Part shown: piece by piece, positions 51,486 through 60,267 of the stretch | Position numbering within the stretch: position 1 is the first letter of the stretch | Layout: every line of letters begins with the position of its first letter | Assembly: GCA_963703355.1 (NCBI GenBank) | Contig: OY969813.1 | Location: 1,798,001 to 1,862,000 of the forward strand | DNA: 64,000 bases | DNA from: Puia sp963703355 | GTDB taxonomy: Bacteria; Bacteroidota; Bacteroidia; Chitinophagales; Chitinophagaceae | Reading direction: 5' to 3' | Notes under the pieces: model-generated | Told to the model about the DNA's origin: nothing | What the model saw: the letters and a program-made list of their open reading frames with translations, nothing else | The model's database searches: none | Made by a program: the position numbers and the translations under genes

Positions 51486-53180
51486 TTATCTCTTGCGAAG
51501 GTTCGGATGCGGAGCAGGAACCGTGTTTGGTCCTTCTTCACCCGTTCCATCCTTAACATCAATGGTATTCTCGTCCCCGCCGGTCTGGCCGTAACGGAAG
51601 ATGAATCTGTCGGAATTAACACCTTCTTTTTCAACCAGGTATTTAATCACTTCATTCACACGATCCCAGCTAAGCTGTTGCGCTGTTTTGCTGGATTCGC
51701 CATAACCTATTACAGCTACTTTACAAGCAGGGTTATTTCTCATTTTTTCAGCAATGGTAGAGGCCAGTGCCTTACCGTCTTTGCTCAGTGTTACAGACCT
51801 TCCCTTGAAGACGATACTTGGCAGGTCACCAATGGAACAACGACCTCCTCTGCCCATGCTTCCCAAACCACCGGAATCTAGCCTTGCATTGATTTCCTTG
51901 CAGCAGGCCGGATCTGGACATTTACCCACCCCGTCCGCATCTACAGGCTGACATTGTGTTGGTGTAATGAGTTCCTTATCCTTGCAATCGGGCACACCAT
52001 CACCGTCTGTATCGCGGCTAACACCATGAGTATCAACCGGACAACCAGCAGGCGTATTGGGCTCATGATCGAACTGATCAGTAACACCATCTCCATCGGC
52101 ATCATCCAACACGGGTTTTGGCAGTTTCATGTGTTTTGGGGCGTTGATTTCGCCATATGCATAATCCAGCGGGTTGATCCACCAGAGTGGTTCAACAGCT
52201 CTTTTGCCAATGTTATAATTGAGTCCAACCGACAGGTAATTATAAGAATCATAATCGCGGGTGAGCGAACGCACCTGGTAGTTTCCAGTTTCCTGCCACT
52301 CCTGACCATCGATCAGATCTGATTTGGTAATGGAGACCTTGTCTTCAATGGCGATGTTAAACTTGTCTGTAAGTTTGATCTCAATTCCACCACCCAGTTC
52401 AAGAACCGGACGGAAGGGAGTACCACCAAATATGGTAGGCTGTGAAGGGTCGTGCTGTGCGGGCGTTTCAAACGTCCCATCCATCATATTCTTTAAAGCA
52501 GATTTGATCGCTTTGCGGTTTGAATAAGTAAATCCATTCAGGCCAAACTGGTTAGTTATCTGGGTAAAATCGTATGGATTGCCGTTTGCGTCCAGCAGAT
52601 TGTAGCCTGTGCTATAGGTCATGACTCCAAAACCACCCAGTACATAAATGGCGATATTCGACTTGGCCCTATGAAAACGGATGTTATTTAAAGTTGCAAG
52701 CCCCTGCAGTGAAAGTGTTTGGATCTTGGTCTTGTAATTATAAAAAACCGGAGTTCCTGCAGCCGCATTGTAGTATTGACTTATGATAGGATTGGCTGCA
52801 TAACCGGAATAAGATGGCTGCCAGTTCAATCCCTTAGCAGTCAGGTTATCATATTCAAGGCGGGCGGAGAAAGTATAACCGAGCGCTTTTCTAACATGAA
52901 TACCCCACCCAAAAGTAGGTAACCAGGCGCGAACATCACCCGATACGGTTGATATGCCCCCATTTACGCCAATTTCCCACTGATTGCGTGGCAATGCAGG
53001 AAAAGGGTAAGCATTATTTAAAAATTCGTTGTGTTGTGGGATTCTCTTGGCGGGAATTAATGATGAATCTCTTATATCGTAACTGCTGGCACTTTCAGCT
53101 GGAGTATTGTCCTGTGCGAAGCCTTGTGAAAAAAAAGCCAATAAAAAACCGGCTAGTACCGCGTACTTTTTCCCTATCAT
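51486..53180 (-). CDS. OmpA-family outer-membrane protein with thrombospondin-3 repeats
   Basis: 564 residues with a signal peptide (1-22). An N-terminal beta-barrel-like domain (about 60-340, many aromatic-ended strands) is followed by calcium-binding thrombospondin type 3 repeats (DADGDGVTDQFDHEPNTPAGCP, DTDGDGVPDCKDKE) and an OmpA C-terminal peptidoglycan-binding domain (about 445-540; VAVIGYGESSKTAQQLSWDRVNEVIKYL). The protein would tether the outer membrane to peptidoglycan. It has its own terminator and is transcribed alone, towards the bamD operon. Confidence 0.93.
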   Translation of the reverse strand: MIGKKYAVLAGFLLAFFSQGFAQDNTPAESASSYDIRDSSLIPAKRIPQHNEFLNNAYPFPALPRNQWEIGVNGGISTVSGDVRAWLPTFGWGIHVRKALGYTFSARLEYDNLTAKGLNWQPSYSGYAANPIISQYYNAAAGTPVFYNYKTKIQTLSLQGLATLNNIRFHRAKSNIAIYVLGGFGVMTYSTGYNLLDANGNPYDFTQITNQFGLNGFTYSNRKAIKSALKNMMDGTFETPAQHDPSQPTIFGGTPFRPVLELGGGIEIKLTDKFNIAIEDKVSITKSDLIDGQEWQETGNYQVRSLTRDYDSYNYLSVGLNYNIGKRAVEPLWWINPLDYAYGEINAPKHMKLPKPVLDDADGDGVTDQFDHEPNTPAGCPVDTHGVSRDTDGDGVPDCKDKELITPTQCQPVDADGVGKCPDPACCKEINARLDSGGLGSMGRGGRCSIGDLPSIVFKGRSVTLSKDGKALASTIAEKMRNNPACKVAVIGYGESSKTAQQLSWDRVNEVIKYLVEKEGVNSDRFIFRYGQTGGDENTIDVKDGTGEEGPNTVPAPHPNLRKR

Positions 53181-53380
53181 AATCTGAAGTTTGTATGAAT
53201 GTCGTGATTAAAAACAATACTACACTTTAGCAAAAATATAAGTTAAGATTTAAATTGCAAATTTTTTGTAACAAAAGAAACTGGAAACCATAGAATTGTA
53301 GAGAATATTGCCAATTCATACACATGTATGCCGGGATTTATAATAGCCGTTTGATAAAGTAGTAATTTGGCGGACATTTT

Positions 53381-54343
53381 ATGCAATTAGCCCAATCACT
53401 ACTTAGGGAGGAATTGATCGTTTTTGAAAAAAAATTCAAGGAAGCGGTCAAATCCCAGGCTCCCCTGCTTGACCGCATTATGCGGTTCATCGTAAACCGC
53501 AAGGGAAAACAGCTCCGCCCCATGTTTGTATTTCTTTCAGCCCGTTTGTGTGGACCAGTTAACGAATCCACTTATCGGGCAGCTTCGCTGGTCGAACTGT
53601 TACATACCGCCACACTGGTTCATGACGATGTAGTGGATGAATCACTGGAAAGAAGAGGGTTTTTCTCCACGTACGCATTATGGAAAAATAAGATATCTGT
53701 CCTGGTGGGCGACTACCTTCTGGCCAAGGGTTTACTACTATCCCTGGATCACAGCGATTTCAGAATTTTACAACTATTATCGGGCGCCGTGCGAAAAATG
53801 AGTGAAGGTGAGTTATTGCAGATTGAAAAGGCAAGGACGCTGAATATGGAAGAATCTGTTTATTTCGAGATCATTCGGAATAAAACCGCTTCCCTGCTTG
53901 CTTCTTCCTGTGCTGCGGGTGTTTTTTCAACAAGCGGTGACGAAATAATGACCGAGAAGCTGAATAGGTTTGGAGAAGCTGTAGGCGTTGCCTTTCAGAT
54001 TAAGGACGACCTCTTTGATTATGGTAATGAAAAAACAGGAAAACCGTCGGGTAACGATCTTAAAGAAAAAAAACTTACCCTCCCGCTGATCTACACATTG
54101 AATCAGGTAAACAAATCGCTTCGCCGCGAGTTGATATATATTATCAAGAATCAAAACAGGAATCCGGAGAAGATTAAATATGTCATTTCACAAGTTGTTG
54201 CAGCCGGGGGTATACGATACGCTAATGAAAAAATGAATCAGTACCGCGACGAGGCCCTTAAGATATTATATGAATTTGAGAAAAACGAAGTGCGGGATGC
54301 ATTGGAGGAACTGGTGCGGTTTACGACGGATCGCAAATACTGA
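53381..54343 (+). CDS. Trans-isoprenyl diphosphate synthase
   Basis: 320 residues. The two aspartate-rich motifs bind magnesium and diphosphate: DDVVDE at 82-87 and DDLFDYG at 209-215, with GKQLRP and LVHDD and the conserved RR (SLERRG). This is a polyprenyl synthetase of the octaprenyl/heptaprenyl class, likely making the menaquinone side chain. The residue before DDxxD does not reveal the chain length. An 8-bp repeat array begins 7 nt after the stop, and recJ follows. Confidence 0.93.
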   Translation: MQLAQSLLREELIVFEKKFKEAVKSQAPLLDRIMRFIVNRKGKQLRPMFVFLSARLCGPVNESTYRAASLVELLHTATLVHDDVVDESLERRGFFSTYALWKNKISVLVGDYLLAKGLLLSLDHSDFRILQLLSGAVRKMSEGELLQIEKARTLNMEESVYFEIIRNKTASLLASSCAAGVFSTSGDEIMTEKLNRFGEAVGVAFQIKDDLFDYGNEKTGKPSGNDLKEKKLTLPLIYTLNQVNKSLRRELIYIIKNQNRNPEKIKYVISQVVAAGGIRYANEKMNQYRDEALKILYEFEKNEVRDALEELVRFTTDRKY

Positions 54344-54350
54344 GGCAAGT

Positions 54351-54382
54351 ATGGGAGTATGGGAGTATGGGAGTATGGGAGT
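54351..54382. repeat. Four copies of 8-bp unit ATGGGAGT
   Basis: Four perfect tandem copies directly follow the polyprenyl synthase gene. The unit is the reverse complement of the one at 5933-5964, also present in four copies. Confidence 0.9.
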
Positions 54383-54437
54383 GTGATATAAGTTTTTAAC
54401 TTGAATCGGTCATCGGGCAACAGTCAACAGTTTGCGA

Positions 54438-56141
54438 ATGGAGAAGAGATGGAAAATAAAAAATGCTGATGAGCAGGTTGCAAACGCACTTGCTGAGGAG
54501 TTGAAAATCCAGCCCATGATCAGCCGCATTTTGGTGGGGCGAGGGATTGACAGTTTTCAAAAGGCCAAAGCTTATTTCCGCCCGGAGATTTCACAATTGC
54601 ATGATCCATGGCTGATGAAAGATATGGACCTTGCAGTTAAACGAATACTTCTCGCCATTGAAACAAAAGAAAAAATACTGGTCTTTGGCGATTACGATGT
54701 AGACGGAACGAGTTCTGTCGCATTGATGGTTCAGTTCCTTTGCAAAATTCATGATCAGTCCATCATTGATTTTTACATCCCGCACCGACAACGCGAAGGT
54801 TACGGGATTTCGAGAACCGGTATTGACTTCGCCGAAAAAAATGGTTTCAGTTTAATTATTTCTGTTGATTGCGGCATTAAATCTACTGACCTCGTTTCCT
54901 ATGCAAAAGCAAAGGGAATGGATTTTATTATATGTGATCATCATCTGCCCGATGCGAATCTTCCCGAAGCAATCGCCATTCTAAATCCAAAACAGCCTGG
55001 CTGTTTGTATCCGTATAAGGAGCTTTGCGGATGCGGTGTTGCTTTCAAACTCATTACCGCGCTCTCACAGGCACTGTCTTTACCCGAAGAGACTTATTTA
55101 ACGTATCTGGATCTCGTGGCCATTGCCATTGCTGCGGATATTGTTTCCATGACAGGTGAGAACAGAACGCTTTGTTTTCTTGGCTTAAAAAAAATAAATG
55201 AAGAACCAAACCACGGGATCCGTGCATTGATGACGTTGAGTGGATTGGCAAGTCCTGCTTCCATAACTTCCCTTGTATTCACCATCGCCCCACGCGTGAA
55301 TGCAGCCGGCAGAATGGATGATGCCAGAAAAGCCGTATTGATGTTTGTTGCCCGGGACTATGAAGAAGCATTATTCTTCGCCAATTTGTTACATGCTGAT
55401 AACACCGACCGGCGGGAGACAGATTCAAACATTACCGAGGAAGCACTGGCACTGATTGACGGCAATGAAATATTACGCAACCGGAAATCAACTGTCTTGT
55501 ACCAATCTCACTGGCATAAAGGTGTTGTGGGCATTGTGGCTTCCCGACTGATTGAAAAATATTATCGTCCCACTATTGTACTCACACAGAGTGGGGCGTT
55601 CGCATCGGGAAGTGCACGAAGTGTACCAGGTTTTAATTTATATGAAGCGCTGCATGCATGCAGGGAGTGGCTACTTGGATATGGAGGACATTTTGCTGCA
55701 GCGGGTATGACGCTTGCAACGGAGCATATTGAACAATTCAGTAAGAAATTTGAAGAAGTAGTTGCCGAAACCATCAACCCGAAATTCCTGATTCCCGAAT
55801 TAGAAGTCGATGCAATTGCGGATTTTCGGGAGCTTGATTTTCAAACGCACCGAATCATCGGACAAATGGAACCATTCGGTCCCGATAATTGCAAACCCAT
55901 GTTGGTTTCGAAGAATGTTTACGAAGCGGGATATTCCAGGTTGCTCAAAGAAAAACACCTCCGTTTATTTTTACGTCAGGATGATGTGATTTTCCCAGCC
56001 ATTGCGTTTAATATGGCCGACAAATGGGAAATGGTTTCTTCCGGTCAACCCCTCGACATCGCTTACCATCTCGATCTCAACGAATGGAATGGAGAGAAAA
56101 AACTTCAGCTGAAGATTCTGGATATTAAGCTTAAGGCATAA
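54438..56141 (+). CDS. recJ: Single-stranded-DNA-specific exonuclease RecJ
   Basis: 567 residues from the ATG at 54438; a TTG two codons earlier is less likely. DHH-superfamily motifs are present: VFGDYDVDGTSSVALM, ISVDCGIKS, FIICDHHLPDANLPEAIAILNPK and the DHHA1 part GYGGHFAAAGMTL, plus the C-terminal OB-like domain. RecJ degrades single strands 5' to 3' in recombination and repair. The stop and last residues (IKLKA) lie in a short-unit repeat, so the original end may have changed. Confidence 0.96.
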   Translation: MEKRWKIKNADEQVANALAEELKIQPMISRILVGRGIDSFQKAKAYFRPEISQLHDPWLMKDMDLAVKRILLAIETKEKILVFGDYDVDGTSSVALMVQFLCKIHDQSIIDFYIPHRQREGYGISRTGIDFAEKNGFSLIISVDCGIKSTDLVSYAKAKGMDFIICDHHLPDANLPEAIAILNPKQPGCLYPYKELCGCGVAFKLITALSQALSLPEETYLTYLDLVAIAIAADIVSMTGENRTLCFLGLKKINEEPNHGIRALMTLSGLASPASITSLVFTIAPRVNAAGRMDDARKAVLMFVARDYEEALFFANLLHADNTDRRETDSNITEEALALIDGNEILRNRKSTVLYQSHWHKGVVGIVASRLIEKYYRPTIVLTQSGAFASGSARSVPGFNLYEALHACREWLLGYGGHFAAAGMTLATEHIEQFSKKFEEVVAETINPKFLIPELEVDAIADFRELDFQTHRIIGQMEPFGPDNCKPMLVSKNVYEAGYSRLLKEKHLRLFLRQDDVIFPAIAFNMADKWEMVSSGQPLDIAYHLDLNEWNGEKKLQLKILDIKLKA

Positions 56142-56325
56142 AGCTGAAGGCGTAAGGCGTAAGGCGTAAAGCGTAAGGTGTAAGGCGTAAAGCGTAAGGC
56201 TAAACGCTGAACGCTAAACGCAGAACGCTCGAAGCATTTTTTCGTCTATCTTTAAGCGTTATGCGTTTAGCGTTCAGCGTTTAGCGTTCAGCGTTTAGCG
56301 TTCAGCGTTCACCATTTCGCGTTAC
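56136..56325. repeat. Inverted array of 7-bp AAGGCGT/AACGCTA units
   Basis: AAGGCGT/AAAGCGT and AACGCTA/AACGCAG units run to about 56230, and TTCAGCGTTTAGCG-type complementary units follow from about 56255 to 56325. The arrangement lies between recJ and htpG, which converge here, and can fold into a long hairpin. It could serve as a two-way terminator. It reaches into both gene ends. Confidence 0.85.
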
Positions 56326-58214
56326 GCTTCTAAAATAATCGGGCTCTTTTTATCCCCTATCAGCTCAATACTTCGATGAATAAAATTCGTCAGTTCGGCT
56401 CCTTTCAGAAGTCCCTGGCTCAATAGCGCAAGATCTGCAAGATTACTTACCAGTTTCTGTTGCTTTTCCGCATCAGACTCATTCAGCACATGGGTATAAA
56501 TGGGATGATTACCATTTACAGTAAGTGTTACTTCATCGGGCATATTTGCATAGAAAGAACCCATACCACCGCCGCCATTCAATGCCGCCATATCTTTCAT
56601 TCTGCGCATAAACTCAGGTCGTGTAGCCAGAACGGGCATCACATCAGGACTTAATCCTTTTACTTCAACCGTAACGTGCAGCGCAGGTATATTTAAAGCA
56701 AATAATGATTTCAATTTCTCCACTTCCTCTTTGCTCAGTACACTTTCCGAAGTTTCCTGTTTGTCGATCAGATTATCCACGACTTCACTGTCGACACGGG
56801 TGAAATGTACATGTTCCCATTTCATTTCCATTTGATTGATGAACCCTGCGTCAACGATGGTTTCCAGCTTAACCACTTTGTATCCCTTGCCCTGAGCAGC
56901 GCGTATATAACTATCCTGCTGAATCGGATTGCTTGTATAAATGATTACGAGTTTTCCGTCTTTGTTTTTCTGCAGACTTTCTGCCGCATTTCTGTATTCT
57001 TCAATGGTATAAAAACGTGAGTCGTCCGCATCTTCCATCACGAGAAACTTATTTGCTTTCTCGAGAAATTTATCGTCGGTCATCATTCCGTACTTCACAA
57101 AAAGACCCAGGCTTTCCCATTTATCTTCATACTCTTTTCTTTCTTTATTGAAAATTTCTTCCAGCTTATCCGCCACTTTTTTCGTAATGTGATTGTTGAT
57201 CTTTTTCACATTGGGATCTCCCTGCAGATAACTCCGGCTAACATTTAACGGAATATCGGGACTGTCGATCACTCCCTGCAACAGCATCAGGAATTCAGGC
57301 ACGATATCTTTTACTTCATCGGTTACAAAAACCTGATTGCTGTACAACTGAATTTTATCTTTCTGAATTTCATAGCTCTGTTTGATTTTCGGAAAGTAAA
57401 GGATGCCCGTTAGATTGAATGGATAATCCACATTAAGATGTATCCAGAATAACGGAGGTTCATTAAACGGATATAGTTCCTTGTAAAAATTTTGATAGTC
57501 TTCTGTTGTAAGTTCGCTGGGTTTACGCGTCCAGGCAGGACGGGTGTTGTTGATTTGTTTATCTTCAAAAAATACAGGAATAGGCAGAAAACGACAATAT
57601 TTTTCAAGGATGCCCTGAATCCGGCTTTCTTCCAGGAACTCTGCGGAATCTTCAGATATAAAAAGAACTACGTCAGTACCCCTTTCGGTTTTAGAACTCT
57701 CTTCAAGATTGTATTCGGGACTACCGTCGCACTCCCATTTTACTGCAGCCTGGCCTTCCCTGAATGATTTGGTGATCACTTCCACTTTGCTGCTTACCAT
57801 AAAAGCGGAATAGAACCCGAGACCAAACTTCCCAATAATCGCATTTTCGTTCTGTCCCTTATATTTATTAACGAACTCTTCGGCTCCTGAAAGAGCGACC
57901 TGGTTGAGGTATTTATCTACCTCTTCGGCAGTCATACCGATTCCCTGATCGGAAATAGTAAGGGTCTTTGCTTCTTTGTCGAGTTTCACGCGAATGGCCA
58001 GATCCCCTATTTCGCCCTTGGCTTCGCCTACGGATGAAAGGGTTTTTAATTTTTGAGATGCATCTACCGCGTTGCTAATCAACTCTCTAAGAAATATTTC
58101 GTGGTCACTGTATAAAAATTTCTTGATTATCGGGAAGATATTCTCTGTCTGTACCCGTATACTGCCTTTCTGCATGGTGGTCATTTTAGGCATGCCGTTC
58201 AAACGGAGTGCCAT
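56322..58214 (-). CDS. htpG: HtpG, bacterial Hsp90 chaperone
   Basis: 630 residues with the N-terminal ATPase (FLYSDHEIFLRELISNAVDASQKLK, DQGIGMTAEEVDKYL, IGKFGLGFYSAFMVS), the middle client domain and the C-terminal dimerisation domain. HtpG refolds proteins with DnaK. The true start may be the fourth in-frame ATG (58175, MQKGSIRV), which matches the normal N-terminus of the family. Convergent with recJ across a repeat hairpin, divergent from rpsF. Confidence 0.96.
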   Translation of the reverse strand: MALRLNGMPKMTTMQKGSIRVQTENIFPIIKKFLYSDHEIFLRELISNAVDASQKLKTLSSVGEAKGEIGDLAIRVKLDKEAKTLTISDQGIGMTAEEVDKYLNQVALSGAEEFVNKYKGQNENAIIGKFGLGFYSAFMVSSKVEVITKSFREGQAAVKWECDGSPEYNLEESSKTERGTDVVLFISEDSAEFLEESRIQGILEKYCRFLPIPVFFEDKQINNTRPAWTRKPSELTTEDYQNFYKELYPFNEPPLFWIHLNVDYPFNLTGILYFPKIKQSYEIQKDKIQLYSNQVFVTDEVKDIVPEFLMLLQGVIDSPDIPLNVSRSYLQGDPNVKKINNHITKKVADKLEEIFNKERKEYEDKWESLGLFVKYGMMTDDKFLEKANKFLVMEDADDSRFYTIEEYRNAAESLQKNKDGKLVIIYTSNPIQQDSYIRAAQGKGYKVVKLETIVDAGFINQMEMKWEHVHFTRVDSEVVDNLIDKQETSESVLSKEEVEKLKSLFALNIPALHVTVEVKGLSPDVMPVLATRPEFMRRMKDMAALNGGGGMGSFYANMPDEVTLTVNGNHPIYTHVLNESDAEKQQKLVSNLADLALLSQGLLKGAELTNFIHRSIELIGDKKSPIILEA

Positions 58215-58239
58215 TTGTATACGTGCTGACAGGTTGACG

Positions 58240-58356
58240 GGTTAAAGGGTTATGGGTTATAGGTTATGGGTTATGGATTATGGGTAATGAGTTCAATTGT
58301 TAATTCCTATTAAAAGCCATCACCCATCATTCATAACACATAACCCATAACCAATC
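58240..58356. repeat. Inverted array of TTATGGGTT/AACCCATAA units
   Basis: Left arm 58240-58290 (GGGTTATGGGTTATAGGTTATGG type) and right arm 58317-58356 (CACCCATCATTCATAACACATAACC type) are imperfect complements around an AT-rich loop. The array lies in the divergent gap between htpG and the rpsF operon, so it must contain or flank their promoters. Confidence 0.85.
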
Positions 58357-58387
58357 TAATTTCCTTCGTTATTTGCCCAAAAAGACC

Positions 58388-58395
58388 TACTTTCG
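58388..58395 (+). promoter_or_regulatory. -7 promoter element of the rpsF operon
   Basis: TACTTTCG matches the TAnnTTyG -7 element of Bacteroidota. No TTG at the ideal distance was found (TTTG at 58372-58375 is too close), so it is a partial match. Leader length would be about 36 nt. Confidence 0.45.
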
Positions 58396-58430
58396 CAGCC
58401 CAATTAATTTTTTTAAACAAAATCAGGGAA

Positions 58431-58790
58431 ATGAACAATTATGAATTGATGGTGATTTTTACCCCTGTGCTGTCTGAGGAGGAGTTCAAAGCCGCCCAGA
58501 TTAAATTCACAACCTTCGTTAAAGACAACGGCGGTAAAGTGGTGCACGACAATCCCTGGGGTCTTAAATCACTGGCGTATCCCATCCAGAAAAAAACCAC
58601 TGGTTTATACTGGGTTTTGGAATACGATGCGCCATCCGACTTCAATGAGAAACTGAAAATTCAGATTCTCCGCGACGAAACCGTGTTACGTTTCATGGCT
58701 ACCAGACTCGATAAATACGCCGTCGAGTACAACGCCAGAAAGAAAAGTGGTGTACAACATTACGCACCTAAAGAAAAAGCGGAGGCATAA
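58431..58790 (+). CDS. rpsF: 30S ribosomal protein S6
   Basis: 119 residues: MNNYELMVIFTPVLSEEEFKAA and PWGLKSLAYPIQKKTTGLYWVLEYDAPS are the S6 fold, which pairs with S18 on the platform of the small subunit. The C-terminal extension is short. It starts the operon rpsF-rpsR-rplI, with rpsR 2 nt after its stop codon. Confidence 0.98.
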   Translation: MNNYELMVIFTPVLSEEEFKAAQIKFTTFVKDNGGKVVHDNPWGLKSLAYPIQKKTTGLYWVLEYDAPSDFNEKLKIQILRDETVLRFMATRLDKYAVEYNARKKSGVQHYAPKEKAEA

Positions 58791-58792
58791 TC

Positions 58793-59059
58793 ATGGCAAA
58801 GACGAACGAGATTAAATACCTCACCGCAATCAAGACCCAGCAGAGGGCTAAGAAATTCTGCCGTTTCAAAAAATATCACATTCGTTATGTGGATTATAAA
58901 GACGGTGAGTTTCTGAAAAAATTTCTGAACGAACAGGGTAAAATGCTGCCGCGTCGTATCACCGGTAACTCGCTGAAGTATCAGCGCAAAGTAGCCGATG
59001 CCATTAAGAAAGCGCGTCAGATGGCTATCCTGCCTTACGTAACAGATCTATTTAAGTAA
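58793..59059 (+). CDS. rpsR: 30S ribosomal protein S18
   Basis: 88 residues with the S18 core IRYVDYKDGEFLKKFLNEQGKMLPRRITGNSLKYQRKVADAIKKARQMAILPYV. It binds S6 and 16S rRNA. Start is 2 nt after the rpsF stop, so translation is coupled. A small perfect hairpin separates it from rplI. Confidence 0.98.
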   Translation: MAKTNEIKYLTAIKTQQRAKKFCRFKKYHIRYVDYKDGEFLKKFLNEQGKMLPRRITGNSLKYQRKVADAIKKARQMAILPYVTDLFK

Positions 59060-59064
59060 ATAAC

Positions 59065-59083
59065 ATCCCGCCTAAGGCGGGAT
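59065..59083 (+). promoter_or_regulatory. 8-bp perfect hairpin between rpsR and rplI
   Basis: ATCCCGCC (59065-59072) and GGCGGGAT (59076-59083) with a TAA loop, without a following T-tract. It may be an mRNA processing or stability element within the operon. Confidence 0.5.
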
Positions 59084-59096
59084 CAAATAAATAATA

Positions 59097-59543
59097 ATGG
59101 AAATTATATTGATTCAGGACGTTGATAACCTGGGTGCCGCTCATGAAAAGGTGAGTGTTAAAAACGGTTATGCGCGTAATTTCCTGATTCCGCAGAAAAA
59201 GGCAATAGAAGCCAGTCCTTCTAACCTGAAACAGCTGGATGAGAAAATGAAACAGCAGAAAAAGAAAGAAGAAAAACTGCTGGCCGAAGTAAATAAAGTA
59301 ATTGAAGTGCTGAAAGCCTCACCATTAAAAATCGGTGCAAAAACCGGTACAAGTGGAAAAATCTTCGGAAGTGTTACGTCCGTTCAACTGGCACGCGCCA
59401 TACGCGACCAGAAAGGATATGAAATTGACCGCCGCCGTATCCATATTCTTTCAGAAGTGAAGGAACTTGGAACTTACAAGGCAAAGGTTGATTTCGGACA
59501 TGGTAATGAAACCGAAGTCGAGTTTGAAGTGGCGGCCGAATAA
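59097..59543 (+). CDS. rplI: 50S ribosomal protein L9
   Basis: 148 residues: EIILIQDVDNLGAAHEKVSVKNGYARNFLIPQKKA is the L9 N-terminal domain, followed by a long connecting helix and the C-terminal domain (GSVTSVQLARAI). Length is standard. It is the last gene of the rpsF operon and is followed by a strong terminator. Confidence 0.98.
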   Translation: MEIILIQDVDNLGAAHEKVSVKNGYARNFLIPQKKAIEASPSNLKQLDEKMKQQKKKEEKLLAEVNKVIEVLKASPLKIGAKTGTSGKIFGSVTSVQLARAIRDQKGYEIDRRRIHILSEVKELGTYKAKVDFGHGNETEVEFEVAAE

Positions 59544-59566
59544 TACTATTGATTTAATTTAATGAG

Positions 59567-59597
59567 AACCCTCCCCATTCCGGCGGAGGGTTTTTTT
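59567..59597 (+). terminator. Rho-independent terminator of the rpsF-rpsR-rplI operon
   Basis: AACCCTCC (59567-59574) pairs perfectly with GGAGGGTT (59585-59592) and runs into a seven-T tract at 59591-59597. Confidence 0.93.
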
Positions 59598-59664
59598 ATG
59601 GACTCCCGGATCTTCGGCCGGGGTGCCGTTGAGCTACAAAATTTTACTGAATTATAAAAATTCC

Positions 59665-59672
59665 TATCTTTA
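59665..59672 (+). promoter_or_regulatory. -7 promoter element of the RRM protein gene
   Basis: TATCTTTA matches the TAnnTTTG consensus with one mismatch, about 114 nt before the start codon at 59786. A long leader is common for cold-regulated RNA-binding proteins, but no structured element was identified. Confidence 0.45.
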
Positions 59673-59785
59673 CCGTTGCTCTGTTATTCTAGTTATAAGC
59701 TGTGCAGGTGCGGTCTTTGGATGGTACTTTGTTCATCGTAGCTAAGAAGTTTAGAGTTGTTTTAATCATTTTTAATTTTAGCACA

Positions 59786-60160
59786 ATGAACATTTATGTA
59801 GGCAACCTCTCCTGGCAAATGACCGATGAGGATCTGAGAAATCTTTTTGAACAACATGGAGCAGTGGGTTCCGCAAAAATTGTGAAAGACAAAGTGTCGG
59901 GCCGTAGCAAAGGGTTTGGTTTTGTCGAAATGGAAAACGATGCTGAAGCACAGGCAGCGATCACAGCGCTGTATGATTCCGAAGTAATGGGTCGTAAAAT
60001 TATCGTCAACGAATCACAACCCAAGCAACAGGGAGGTGGTGGCGGAGGCTTCAAAAAGAGAAGTTTCGGTGGCGGTGGCAGCGGCGGCGGAGGAGGATAC
60101 AAGAAAGGTGGCTATAACCGTGGAAACGGCGGTGGTGGCGGTTTTGACAGAGATTACTAA
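59786..60160 (+). CDS. Glycine-rich RNA-binding protein with one RRM
   Basis: 124 residues from the ATG at 59786; an upstream frame to 59702 adds 28 residues and is rejected because the RRM begins exactly here. RNP2 (IYVGNLS) and RNP1 (KGFGFVEM) are intact. The C-terminal tail is an RGG-like, glycine-rich low-complexity segment. Such proteins are common in Bacteroidota and are likely cold- or stress-induced RNA chaperones. A 30-bp palindromic terminator follows. Confidence 0.93.
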   Translation: MNIYVGNLSWQMTDEDLRNLFEQHGAVGSAKIVKDKVSGRSKGFGFVEMENDAEAQAAITALYDSEVMGRKIIVNESQPKQQGGGGGGFKKRSFGGGGSGGGGGYKKGGYNRGNGGGGGFDRDY

Positions 60161-60183
60161 TCCCCCGAAATATAACCACATTC

Positions 60184-60215
60184 AAATCCTTCCCGCTTAA
60201 GCGGGAAGGATTTTT
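60184..60215 (+). terminator. Perfect palindromic terminator after the RRM gene
   Basis: Positions 60184-60198 and 60199-60213 are perfectly complementary (core TTCCCGCTTAAGCGGGAA), followed by TTTTT. It lies 23 nt after the stop codon and works in both directions by symmetry. Confidence 0.88.
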
Positions 60216-60267
60216 CATTTTGGACACGGTTTAAAACAGACTGTCTTTCATTTTTTACTTAAATAAT

